From RGIG3077 sp045541475 (lineage in GTDB: Bacteria; Bacillota; Clostridia; Oscillospirales; Ruminococcaceae): a DNA stretch of 57,120 bases. The notes beneath the pieces are model-generated. The model did no database searches and was not told the DNA's origin. It worked only from the letters and a program-made list of their open reading frames with translations. The stretch lies in assembly GCA_045541475.1 (NCBI GenBank), contig JAZQJI010000046.1:1-57120 (forward strand). The letters are read 5' to 3'. The position numbers were made by a program, and so were the translations under genes. Shown piece by piece: positions 33,309 to 42,008 of this stretch (position 1 is its first letter; each line of letters starts with the position of its first letter).

Positions 33309-34181
33309 TCAAATCTCCTTCAGTTCATAATTTTCGTAAATATATCTATATTCTTTTCCGTTAGCTTCAAATACCATACCTGCTGCTGCGTTGTTATCGG
33401 TTTTGTAGGCATTCACATTCACAATATCAGCTTCTGAGCAGTTCAATTTCTTAGCAATACTTTTTAGTATGGCAGAACGAGTATCTTCAACATAGCTTTT
33501 GTCAAAAGTGCGCAACTCGTCAAGTGTGTCAAACTCAAAAATAACATCATCGCTGTATTTGCGCATTTTCATTTTAAGTATGTGAAGGTGGCGCATATAT
33601 ATGGATTCCCAAAGCAAATCAGCCGTTTCGGGCAGTTCATATATTTCTTCAAGAATTTTCAAAAAGCTACTGCTGAAATCCTCACTCCAAAAGGTGTGCC
33701 CCAGCATATACCAAGCGTTGTTGCCGCCAATGGTTACGCTGTTGATATATCCGTTATCGTCCTGTGTCATGCACCACTCTTTTGTTTCGCCATTAGCATA
33801 AACCGCCGCATAATATGAATCATCAACAACATTTTCAAACGGATTTTCAGAAAAATAATTATCTGAAGAACAGATATACGTATTACGCAATCTTTCCTTA
33901 ACTGCATAAATGCTTGCGTTGTTGTTTCTGCAAAGATAATCGTTGTTTTCAACTATCTCTATGCCAAATTTTTCGCGCAGATATTCAAACTGTTCTTTTT
34001 TGTAGCCTACAACAACAATTATTTCATTAATACCCGCTTGCTGCAATTGGCGGATTTGGCGTTCTATTAAAACTTCGCCTTTTACTTCTATCAAAGCCTT
34101 TGGCTTTTCGTGCGAAAGCGGAGCAAAGCGGCTAGCTGTACCTGCTGCCATAATAACAGCATTATCGACTTTATATCCCAT
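33309..34181 (-). CDS. licC: CTP:phosphocholine cytidylyltransferase-like protein (LicC-type) with C-terminal extension
   Basis: The N-terminal 225 residues are a sugar-nucleotidyltransferase fold: VIMAAGTASRFAPLSHEKPKAL, IVVVGYKKEQFEYL, ICSSDNYFSENPF. In this context it should make CDP-choline for decorating a surface polymer. About 60 further residues (KSIAKKLNCSEADIVNVNAY onward) form a small extra domain that I do not recognise. I prefer the ATG at 34181 because AAGGA lies 7 bases before it; the ATG at 34196, which overlaps the upstream stop, is possible. Confidence 0.83.
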   Translation of the reverse strand: MGYKVDNAVIMAAGTASRFAPLSHEKPKALIEVKGEVLIERQIRQLQQAGINEIIVVVGYKKEQFEYLREKFGIEIVENNDYLCRNNNASIYAVKERLRNTYICSSDNYFSENPFENVVDDSYYAAVYANGETKEWCMTQDDNGYINSVTIGGNNAWYMLGHTFWSEDFSSSFLKILEEIYELPETADLLWESIYMRHLHILKMKMRKYSDDVIFEFDTLDELRTFDKSYVEDTRSAILKSIAKKLNCSEADIVNVNAYKTDNNAAAGMVFEANGKEYRYIYENYELKEI

Positions 34182-34195
34182 TTTTATATCCTTCA

Positions 34196-36973
34196 TTAAT
34201 GAATTTCGTGTTCTTTTAATACAACTTCTTTATCAATAAATTGCCAATCGTTTCTATCCCAAATATTATTGGTAACAACAGCCCAACCGGTTGCTGAGAA
34301 AGTATTACCGTTGTTGTTAGTTGTTCTCCAATCATGCGATGTCATAATAAACTGGTCGTGAGCAGTTTTTTCATCGCTGTTTATAGGGTTGTTAGTAAAG
34401 GGATTTATAGGGTTTTCGATAATTCCCTCGGTTGCAATTGTGGGAACATCGGCATTGGTCATAAATTCGTCCGATGTCTTAAAGCCCGTGCTGTTAAAAT
34501 CCTTAACCATCATCAACGGGAAATAATTGCTAATATCTACCTCTCTTACGCCGTTTTCAGAATGATCCAGAATTTCTGTCTGATAAAGGTAGTATCCGTG
34601 ATCAGCTACAATGATGATTCTTGTGTTATCGTAAACGTCGCTTTCACGAAGATAATCCAACCATTCTCCAATCTGCATAAGTGTTGCCATATTGGTTTGG
34701 TAGTGAATCATTTGCTTATCCGTAGTTATGTTTATGGTTTTGCCGTCCACGGTAAATCTGTCCTTGTTTTCAGCATCGTATTTGGTATTGTCAACGTGAA
34801 ATGCGGGTTTGTACTCAGGTTCTTTAAGCAACATTGGTTCATGAGTAGTGTCGTTGTAGAAGAAAACAAAATTATCTTCAGTGCCGTTTGAAATATCAGT
34901 CATTGTATTTAAATTGCGCAACGCGTCGTAAGGCTCCATAAACGCTTTGCTTAACCCTGTGGAAACTGATATTCCGTTGCGGTTTTGTGCAGTAGCGTTT
35001 GCATTATTGTAAGCCATGTTGTAATCGCCGCCGCTGTATATGCCAAATTGCATGAATAGCGGGGCTGATTTCATAAGACTAAAACAGAAGAAATTGCGGT
35101 AGTTGTTTTGTATTGTCTGCTGTTTCATCTCGGTATTGCCGAAATAACCCTTCGTGATGTAAGTGTTAATTTCAGGGTATTCGTCATAAATAGACATATC
35201 AGGAATCCACTGATAGTTAGCGTAAGGTGCATCGCACACGGTTACATTATATCCGTTATCAGAAAACAGAACAGGCATTACCTTTAGCGATTCGTTGTGC
35301 TTACTTTTTAGCGATTCTCTATCACGCTTGTTTATTTCAACAGGTGTGTATTCATAACCGCCCATTAGTGCCGGCACACCCATGTTTGTGTGTCCGCCAA
35401 AAGATATGGCATTTGAATAGTAAGTGAAGCCGTCGAATTTTTCTTCTAATTCCTCATTTTCGTTAAACAAGTAGGGGATATATTCTCCCATAGCTCTATC
35501 CAGCATAATAACAACAACGTTGTTGCCCTCTTTGCTCAATTCAAAATGCGGTGCGTTTTCAGTTTCGTATATGTTTTCCTGAACTTTAATTTCATCAACA
35601 GATTTTTTAACTGTAATTATATTCATTCCCGACATAAGCGTTAAAGCTATGGTAGCTGTCAGCAGTATTGCTTGTGAAGCTTTTGCCCATTTGATTATAA
35701 TTATAAGCAATATTATAATTAAAACAGTTATTATCAATATATTTTTAATCTGTTCGGGAATAGAAAAATTCAAACCGTTTTCATATTGTAAATCGGCAGA
35801 GATAATACCAAGATCTGTGCCAAAAAACATATAGTTTACAGTGGCAACACCGCATAAAATCCACATTATGCGTTCAAAAACAACCTTGATTTTGTCGCTT
35901 GCCAGCCAGTAAAAAACGCCAAGCCATAAAAGAAATGTTCCTGCAGCAAGGCAAACAGAACTTACAACATACCAAAGCGGGTGATGGAAATATGTTACGT
36001 CAACATATTCCTGCGGAGAAGCCGCAATGAAGTTTGAGGGGATAAGCAAACCTGTAAATACAGTCAGGAAAACGCCTGCTGCAACAAAAAGCTTTTTGTT
36101 TGTAGTTGTTTGTGTTGCACAAGATTTGAAAGAAAGTTTTGATTTAACAAAATGTATTATTATAGGCAGCTGAAGAATAACACCTATTATTATAAGCAGG
36201 TATTTCCAGTCGTCCGCGATTATTTTTGATGCAACAAGTGATGTTAACAAGGCGCCCGCTCCGATGATGGAAGCAAGTATCATAAGCACCTTTTGGGGAT
36301 TTTTAAGCTTGTAAAAGATATTTTTAACAAGCGAAAATACATTGTTTAATGTCCAGTAAAAAACAAGTCCGGCAGGTGAGGTGTAAAGAAAAACAAGGAA
36401 GAATAAAGCCATGCCGTAAAGCTGAATTTTTGTCTTTAAAGGGAACCCTTTAAGATATATAGCGCTTGAAATGATGTTGATAAGCGTCATTAAAACGGGC
36501 AGCATATTTATAGTAAATCCGCCGATTGTCAAAAGGGCGTCGGGTGCGCCCAGGTTTTTAATTGGCCCAAATGGAACGCCTTCCAACGTGCTTAAATGCG
36601 AAAGGAACTGATATGCTGCCATGAAGAAAGGAATTTCCAATAGCAGAGAAATCGAGCCTTTTAATACATTTGCAGGATTGTAATTGTTCTGACGATAATA
36701 TGCTTGCAGCATCATCATGCGTTCGTCGCCTGAAAAGGTTTTTTTGATGTGCGTAACGCCGTCGCGAAGCTTATCTTCGATATCTCTTGCCTGCTCCTGC
36801 ATGGCATCTGCACGGCGATAAAGCGGCAACACGAGGATATTCATCGAAAGGCTGAGCAGAATGATGGCAATTCCGGGATTGCAGACAAATTCGTATGCAA
36901 CCTGAAAAATTATTTCAAATATCAGCTTTAACGGGCCGATTAAAAGCGTTTCCAATATAGAAAAAAACGACAT
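34196..36973 (-). CDS. Fusion of a YidC/Oxa1-like membrane domain and an LtaS-like sulfatase-fold domain
   Basis: This 925-residue protein starts with a YidC-like region (about 1-230): PGIAIILLSLSMNILVLPLY, MMMLQAYYRQNNYNPANVL, SPAGLVFYWTLNNVFSLVKNI. More membrane helices run to about 480. The rest is an extracytoplasmic alkaline-phosphatase/sulfatase fold with NNVVVIMLDRAMGEY (metal Asp), SFGGHTNMGVPAL (likely nucleophile Thr), and IIIVADHGYYL (metal Asp-His). LtaS enzymes polymerise or transfer glycerolphosphate. The neighbours (TagF-like, LicC, LicA) point to phosphocholine or glycerophosphate modification of a surface polymer. The YidC part may be a structural anchor or a real insertase. 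One base separates it from the TagF-like gene. Confidence 0.85.
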   Translation of the reverse strand: MSFFSILETLLIGPLKLIFEIIFQVAYEFVCNPGIAIILLSLSMNILVLPLYRRADAMQEQARDIEDKLRDGVTHIKKTFSGDERMMMLQAYYRQNNYNPANVLKGSISLLLEIPFFMAAYQFLSHLSTLEGVPFGPIKNLGAPDALLTIGGFTINMLPVLMTLINIISSAIYLKGFPLKTKIQLYGMALFFLVFLYTSPAGLVFYWTLNNVFSLVKNIFYKLKNPQKVLMILASIIGAGALLTSLVASKIIADDWKYLLIIIGVILQLPIIIHFVKSKLSFKSCATQTTTNKKLFVAAGVFLTVFTGLLIPSNFIAASPQEYVDVTYFHHPLWYVVSSVCLAAGTFLLWLGVFYWLASDKIKVVFERIMWILCGVATVNYMFFGTDLGIISADLQYENGLNFSIPEQIKNILIITVLIIILLIIIIKWAKASQAILLTATIALTLMSGMNIITVKKSVDEIKVQENIYETENAPHFELSKEGNNVVVIMLDRAMGEYIPYLFNENEELEEKFDGFTYYSNAISFGGHTNMGVPALMGGYEYTPVEINKRDRESLKSKHNESLKVMPVLFSDNGYNVTVCDAPYANYQWIPDMSIYDEYPEINTYITKGYFGNTEMKQQTIQNNYRNFFCFSLMKSAPLFMQFGIYSGGDYNMAYNNANATAQNRNGISVSTGLSKAFMEPYDALRNLNTMTDISNGTEDNFVFFYNDTTHEPMLLKEPEYKPAFHVDNTKYDAENKDRFTVDGKTINITTDKQMIHYQTNMATLMQIGEWLDYLRESDVYDNTRIIIVADHGYYLYQTEILDHSENGVREVDISNYFPLMMVKDFNSTGFKTSDEFMTNADVPTIATEGIIENPINPFTNNPINSDEKTAHDQFIMTSHDWRTTNNNGNTFSATGWAVVTNNIWDRNDWQFIDKEVVLKEHEIH

Positions 36974-36974
36974 T

Positions 36975-38210
36975 CTACTTCACCTCTCCTTCGCTTTTAA
37001 GCTCTTCATATTTATTTATCAGATAATCAGCTGTGCGCACAGCACCTTGAGAAAAATGTTCCCATGTTTCAGACTTTACTTCCTGTCTGCCCTTTGCATA
37101 TTTCGGGTCTGTAAGACATTCGTCAATTAATTCTTTAAGATTTTTTATATTTTTGTCGTCAAGCTTGCAACCAATTCTGGGCAGCGCAGAAACAGTCCAA
37201 AGCGGTTTTTTCAGCCACCATGCATCGTATGGCGCAAGGTCAAAGTTTGGGTCGGTATAGATTACTGGTTTATCATAAACAAGTGTAAAATCAAAAATTA
37301 CACCCGAAAAATCTGAAATAAGAATATCGGAACGGCGCAGAACGTCAAAGTTATCAGTGTCTCTGTTCCATTCAAGCTTTTCGCTTTCAGGATAATCCTT
37401 CATCAGCTTTTCTATCATATCTTTTTCAGAAGTGAACGATTGCGGGTGCGGACGAACAATGACGTGATATCCCGTTTGCAGCAGTACATCAATAATTTTG
37501 CCGCCGTATACTCCAAAAAGCGCACTCGGTCCCCATGATGGTGCAAGAAGAACTGTGCGTTCGTGTGCAGGCGCATCTCCTTCTTTTTCAAGACGTGCCG
37601 CCATTTCGTCCATATAAGGTATACCGATTTTGTAAAGCTCTTTTTCGGGCAAATTACGCAGTTTTTCAAGCTCGCGAATATCATTTGCCTGATATTCGCC
37701 CGAAAGAAGAATGGCATCGTAATAATCAATACCAAACATACGGTAAAGTATTATTTCGCTTGCGGCGTGAGGAATGTGCACGTACCAGCGTACTTCTCTG
37801 GAGCGTTTCCACTGATAAACGTCAAGTCCGGGTGTAGTAGAAAGTACGATATCCGCATTAAGACAATTAAGTCTGGCGTATATTTTGTTGCCGCTGCCGA
37901 TATATTCTGCCTTTATATGAGGATACTCGCATTTAAGCGCAGGGTCGTCTTCTGAAGCGGTGAGATACACAATATCTTTGCCGCGCTTGCTCATTTCTCG
38001 GCAAATTGGTTCAAAAACTGTCCAATATCTTTTGTTATCAGAAAAAATAACGTAAGGTATTTTGTTGTCATTCATTTTAACCTTACCGCCGCTTAGCTTT
38101 ACACGCAGCTTCATAATAAACATACGAATGGAATAAACAGCGGCACCTATAATGCCCAAAAGTACTGTAAACAGCATGCTTCCCGTTCCGGGATCTATGT
38201 ACATCATCAT
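36975..38210 (-). CDS. CDP-glycerol:glycerophosphotransferase-like protein (TagB/TagF type)
   Basis: This 411-residue protein has an N-terminal membrane segment after MYIDPGTGSM (about 10-32) and a GT-B-like glycerophosphotransferase domain (about 50-400). Visible motifs are VRWYVHIPHAASE, VLLAPSWGPSALFG, VIVRPHPQSFTSE, ILISDFSGVIFDFTLVYDKP, all typical of TagB/TagF. It should transfer glycerol-phosphate from CDP-glycerol to a lipid-linked acceptor. Three ATG codons stand in a row; TGAGG is 10 bases before the first. It is the first gene of the operon. Confidence 0.88.
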   Translation of the reverse strand: MMMYIDPGTGSMLFTVLLGIIGAAVYSIRMFIMKLRVKLSGGKVKMNDNKIPYVIFSDNKRYWTVFEPICREMSKRGKDIVYLTASEDDPALKCEYPHIKAEYIGSGNKIYARLNCLNADIVLSTTPGLDVYQWKRSREVRWYVHIPHAASEIILYRMFGIDYYDAILLSGEYQANDIRELEKLRNLPEKELYKIGIPYMDEMAARLEKEGDAPAHERTVLLAPSWGPSALFGVYGGKIIDVLLQTGYHVIVRPHPQSFTSEKDMIEKLMKDYPESEKLEWNRDTDNFDVLRRSDILISDFSGVIFDFTLVYDKPVIYTDPNFDLAPYDAWWLKKPLWTVSALPRIGCKLDDKNIKNLKELIDECLTDPKYAKGRQEVKSETWEHFSQGAVRTADYLINKYEELKSEGEVK

Positions 38211-38409
38211 ATATATTTTACCTCAATTATGTATTTATTAATTATTTATGCAAATCTTTTTGTATCTGTATTGGCGGTTTTGCAGAAAAGCAAGATTTTA
38301 ATATAAAAATTCATATTATATCGTTTATGCATATTTCAATTATTCGCAACATTTAAATAATATCACAATACAGCAATAAATGCAAGTTTTTAAATAAATA
38401 TAAATTACA

Positions 38410-38438
38410 TTGCATTTTTTTGGAAAATGTGCTATATT
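38410..38438 (+). promoter_or_regulatory. Promoter of the CE2 esterase gene
   Basis: TTGCAT (38410-38415) and TATATT (38433-38438) have 17-bp spacing, with an extended TG before the -10. The remaining divergent spacer (38211-38409) is AT-rich without clear structure. Confidence 0.7.
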
Positions 38439-38474
38439 GATAAGGGTAATAAATTTAAAAGGGAGGATATAAAT

Positions 38475-40196
38475 ATGAAACTATCAAAAAAGCTTTCTGT
38501 CATTTCTGCGTTGTCTATTGTATCACTGATGATGACTTCAGCGGCGGTATCGGCTTATCAGTATTCTGTTTCAGATGTTGCAGACTTGAAAAAAGCTTTG
38601 TACAATCTTGATGCACTTTCAGATGCAGATGATATCAACGGCGACGGTACTGTTAACGTTGTTGATTTGCATGGCATTAAAAATCAGATATTAGCAGATG
38701 CAAATGCCAATATCGGCGTAGTGACTGAATCAAGCTATGCCGCAACATCAAGCTATGTCAAGCTACAGGGCAGATATAGCATTGACAATGACGTAACATG
38801 GTTGGCGCAAAGCGGCTCGGCAACCGAATTTATTGTTACTGCAAACAGTGCGGAAATTGAACTTGCAGGAAATATAGGTATAAATTCAGGTGCTGATTAT
38901 CGTCCGAGATATGCAATTTATGTAGATGATGAACTGCTTACTGATACCACTCTTTCAACTGAAAGCCTTACAGTATCACTTTGGCAGGGTGATACTTCAA
39001 AAACGGCAAAGGTTAAGGTGATTTTGCTTTCCGAAGCTATGTACGGCGGTGTTGGTGTTAAAAGTATCAATGTCAGCTCATCAGCGGCTGTTCCCGTAAA
39101 ACCCGTTGCCGCAAATGATTTGCGAATTGAATTTATCGGAGATTCCATCACCTGCGCTTACGGCGTTGAAGGTGCTTCTTCTTCTGAAAGTTTTAAGACA
39201 ACCACAGAAAACTTTACAAAATCTTATGCGTATTTAACCGCGCAACAGCTTGGTGCTGATTACAGCGTATGTGCTTACAGCGGTCATGGCATTGTTTCGG
39301 GATATTCTTCAGGTGATAAGAATGCTGATTCCCTTATTCCCGATTATTACGAAATCACCAGCAAGCATTATGCGGAGAATTGGGATTTTTCAGCTGTTAC
39401 TAATGATGTTGTTGTAATTAATCTTGGTACAAATGATATTAATTACGTAACTGCCGATACCGAAAACCGCAATGCTGAATTTATTCAGGGCTATATTGAT
39501 TTTTTAACTACCGTACGCAATAATAATCCTGATGCGTATATTATTTGCACGCTTGGAACAATGGGTGGTAATGACAGTATTTGTCCGCTTATAGAGCAGG
39601 CTGTGGAACAGTTTAAAACTGATACGGGCGAACAGCGCATAATGTATTATGAATCTATAACACAAACTCAATCTGATGGCTATGGCTCTGATTGGCACCC
39701 CACGCAAACAACACAGCAAAACAGCGCTTACGTCTTGGCAGATAAGATTTGCCAGGCACTTGGCATGGAATCAAGTCAGATTGGTCTTGATATGGCTGTT
39801 GATGCAACCTACGAAATGATTATTGATGAGAATAGCGGCGCAAACGCTGCGCACTATGTCGGCTATGATAAATCTTTCTGGATAAATATGGTTATCGGCG
39901 GTGCTGATCCGAGTGCAATTGAAGCTCGTCTTTCGGGAATAACCCTGAAAGAAGGCGGTGAATACCGTCTTTCATTTGAATACACAACTTCTTTGGATAA
40001 GGAAGTACCCGTATTGGTACGTGGTGATGATGTGTATTTCAGCGATACAATTAGCGGAACATCTGCATCACAGACTTATGTGGCAGAATTTGCAGTAAAC
40101 GCCAGCGATGACGCTGCCGCAATAGTATTCCAGATAGGCGGTCTTGATTATTACAATGTTACATTGAAAAACATAAAACTTGTAAAGATAAAATAA
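38475..40196 (+). CDS. Secreted CE2 acetyl(xylan) esterase with N-terminal half-dockerin and C-terminal CBM-like module
   Basis: This 573-residue protein should deacetylate hemicellulose. After the signal peptide (1-28) comes a dockerin-like segment with one calcium loop (DINGDGTVNVVDLHGIKNQ, about 55-75). A CE2 jelly roll (about 95-205) and an SGNH esterase domain (about 210-435) follow, with FIGDSITCAYG (Ser), VINLGTNDIN and GSDWHPT (His). Residues about 440-573 form a CBM4/9-like jelly roll. GGGAGGATA precedes the ATG at 38475. The first dockerin helix is present but its calcium loop is missing. Confidence 0.9.
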   Translation: MKLSKKLSVISALSIVSLMMTSAAVSAYQYSVSDVADLKKALYNLDALSDADDINGDGTVNVVDLHGIKNQILADANANIGVVTESSYAATSSYVKLQGRYSIDNDVTWLAQSGSATEFIVTANSAEIELAGNIGINSGADYRPRYAIYVDDELLTDTTLSTESLTVSLWQGDTSKTAKVKVILLSEAMYGGVGVKSINVSSSAAVPVKPVAANDLRIEFIGDSITCAYGVEGASSSESFKTTTENFTKSYAYLTAQQLGADYSVCAYSGHGIVSGYSSGDKNADSLIPDYYEITSKHYAENWDFSAVTNDVVVINLGTNDINYVTADTENRNAEFIQGYIDFLTTVRNNNPDAYIICTLGTMGGNDSICPLIEQAVEQFKTDTGEQRIMYYESITQTQSDGYGSDWHPTQTTQQNSAYVLADKICQALGMESSQIGLDMAVDATYEMIIDENSGANAAHYVGYDKSFWINMVIGGADPSAIEARLSGITLKEGGEYRLSFEYTTSLDKEVPVLVRGDDVYFSDTISGTSASQTYVAEFAVNASDDAAAIVFQIGGLDYYNVTLKNIKLVKIK

Positions 40197-40236
40197 TCTG
40201 CTTGCCTAAAACTGTTATTAAACATCAACATTAATT

Positions 40237-40278
40237 AAAGCTGCTTTTGATACATGTTGTATCAAAAGCAGCTTTTGC
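40237..40278 (+). terminator. Terminator of the CE2 gene
   Basis: A perfect 18-bp stem (40237-40254 with 40258-40275) has a TGT loop and a T-rich end. Confidence 0.9.
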
Positions 40279-40352
40279 ATTAGTAATATGGTGGTCACAA
40301 ATTAATTATCTCAATAATTCTGATTTTATCCATAAATTTAACCATCCATTTT

Positions 40353-41051
40353 TCAGTCTTTTATTTCAATTGACTCTGCCATTTCAATCACTTGTTCCTT
40401 TGAAAATTCTCGTTTGCCTGGTTCTGTGTCTGCGAGCAAGAAAAATTCATATCCGTCATAAGTCCATATCAACATTTGTGTATCGCCATATTCATCAGTA
40501 GGATCTATATAAATCGCTTCTTCGCCATTTATTGCAATTGTCTGAACAATGGCATCTTCAGTATCTACATATCTATCATCGCTGCTGATTAAACATTGCG
40601 AAAAATCAATCAAATGCGTTCCTTTTTCGTAACATGTGCTAACGCCTGATTTGCGTTCAGAATAGCTTGTTAATTTATACCCGTCCAAATTATATGTAAG
40701 CTCATACACTTCTTCAATACTTGTTTTATCATCAGCACTTGGCTGAATGGAGATTTCTTCCATTTTAGCATCACCCATAGTAAAACTGTATTTTGAGCGA
40801 TACGCATGGGTGCCAACAGTTAAAACACTTGCCCCAATAAGTGCCACCGCGACATAACGCATTGCAAAACGTCGTCTGCGCTTTTCAGGCTTAGGTGAAC
40901 AAAACATTGTTTTGCTGAGTTTTTTTATGTACTTGTCGGTTTTGCGGCTGATTGTTGCGGGTGTGCTATCAAAATTTTCGTCATATATATCGGATATAGG
41001 TACGTCTTTTAAAGCATTAGCAATCATATAGTCAAATTCTTCAATATTCAT
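40353..41051 (-). CDS. Putative anti-sigma factor, single-pass membrane protein
   Basis: This 232-residue protein has a short N-terminal region (MNIEEFDYMIANALKDVP), an RRRR-flanked transmembrane segment (about 67-84), and an extracytoplasmic beta-rich domain (ELTYNLDGYKLTSY, EEAIYIDPTDEYGDTQMLIW) similar in style to DUF4367 domains. Such proteins follow ECF sigma genes and hold the sigma factor at the membrane. The sigma gene lies upstream but is separated by a terminator, and this gene has its own promoter-like element. GGAGG precedes the ATG. A classical zinc anti-sigma HxxxCxxC motif is absent. Confidence 0.75.
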   Translation of the reverse strand: MNIEEFDYMIANALKDVPISDIYDENFDSTPATISRKTDKYIKKLSKTMFCSPKPEKRRRRFAMRYVAVALIGASVLTVGTHAYRSKYSFTMGDAKMEEISIQPSADDKTSIEEVYELTYNLDGYKLTSYSERKSGVSTCYEKGTHLIDFSQCLISSDDRYVDTEDAIVQTIAINGEEAIYIDPTDEYGDTQMLIWTYDGYEFFLLADTEPGKREFSKEQVIEMAESIEIKD

Positions 41052-41073
41052 AGAATTATACCTCCTAAATATT

Positions 41074-41116
41074 TCCTTCTACTATATGATTAAATCGAAA
41101 ATCGCAAAAAATCACA
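41074..41116 (-). promoter_or_regulatory. 43-bp promoter element of the anti-sigma gene, shared with the lipoprotein array
   Basis: On the minus strand the core TTTTCGATTTAATCATATAG is followed by TAGAAGGA. The same 43 bp occur, with about five or six differences, at 48649, 51919 (more diverged) and 53025. A -10-like TATAGT lies at 41086-41081. No TTGACA stands at the -35 position, so recognition by an alternative sigma factor is plausible. The start codon follows 23 bases later. Confidence 0.7.
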
Positions 41117-41150
41117 AAAAGGCAGAAAGTTTATTTACTTTCTGCCTTTT
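41117..41150 (-). terminator. Terminator between the sigma and anti-sigma genes
   Basis: AAAAGGCAGAAAGT and ACTTTCTGCCTTTT form a perfect 14-bp stem. On the minus strand TTTTTGTGATTTTTT follows. The T-run reaches the start of the 43-bp promoter element. Confidence 0.88.
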
Positions 41151-41189
41151 GCACAAAAAACCAAACGCTGATTTGTGCACTGTAAACAA

Positions 41190-41711
41190 CTAAGTATCTA
41201 AGCAATAATTATTTGCAAGCATTTTTCTGCCTCTGCTCAATCTGCCCCTAACTGTATCTTCAGATAGACCTAAAATTTCAGATATTTCTTGCACTGAATA
41301 ACCAAATTTGTACTTTAACAACAAAACATCGGAATATTTGCTGCCCAATCCTTTTATTGCATCAACAATATCATCTGCCGAAGTATCCGAAGCTTGTACA
41401 TCAACTATTTCTGTATGGTCGGGCAATAAGTTTTCTTCAACCTTATTGTATTTGTTGTATATGTATATTGCAGCATATCTTGCAGTAACGTAAACATATC
41501 TATCAGTTTCATCCGAATCAATATCGTGATAATCTTCAATATTTTTGGCAATTCTGAAGAAGGTTTCTTGAGTGGCGTCTTCAGCATACTGTCGGTCGTT
41601 TAAGTACTTATATGCCAGATTGTATACCCTGCTTTTGTATTTTTCATATATTTGTCTAAACTTTGTCTTTCCGCTTTCGCTGTCTATCATTGCAAGAAAT
41701 GCCGATAACAT
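41190..41711 (-). CDS. ECF-type RNA polymerase sigma factor
   Basis: This 173-residue protein has region 2 (about 18-85: YNLAYKYLNDRQYAEDATQETFFRIAKNI) split from region 4 (about 120-170: LKYKFGYSVQEISEILGLSEDTVRGRLSRGRKML). No other domain is present. I chose the ATG at 41711; two GTG codons just upstream are alternatives and no strong ribosome site settles it. It should direct RNA polymerase to a specific promoter class. The best candidate in the window is the 43-bp element before the putative anti-sigma gene and the lipoprotein array. Confidence 0.9.
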   Translation of the reverse strand: MLSAFLAMIDSESGKTKFRQIYEKYKSRVYNLAYKYLNDRQYAEDATQETFFRIAKNIEDYHDIDSDETDRYVYVTARYAAIYIYNKYNKVEENLLPDHTEIVDVQASDTSADDIVDAIKGLGSKYSDVLLLKYKFGYSVQEISEILGLSEDTVRGRLSRGRKMLANNYCLDT

Positions 41712-41752
41712 CTTTTTCACCACGCTTTTTACAAAAAATCACTGTTAAAATC

Positions 41753-41781
41753 ATATTACCACAAGGCAAGCATTTTTTCAA
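41753..41781 (-). promoter_or_regulatory. Sigma-A-type promoter of the ECF sigma gene
   Basis: TTGAAA (41781-41776) and TAATAT (41758-41753) have 17-bp spacing on the minus strand. The 43-bp element is absent here, so the sigma gene seems not to use the same promoter class as the anti-sigma gene. Confidence 0.65.
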
Positions 41782-42008
41782 GGGTGAAATTTGCATAAAA
41801 TTAAAGCTTACATTTTGTGTTTATGTAACTATAAAGATGGCAGTAACTAAAATAAGAAAATGTACATAACATCATTGAAAAAATAAGAGAATTGTGATAT
41901 AATTAAACTATAATATCAGCCGTAAAAATGTGCCGAAAAATTGTTTGTTGTAGTTATTTTAATTGCAGTATGCTATAATTTGTTTAAATATAAATGGGAG
42001 GGAATACT

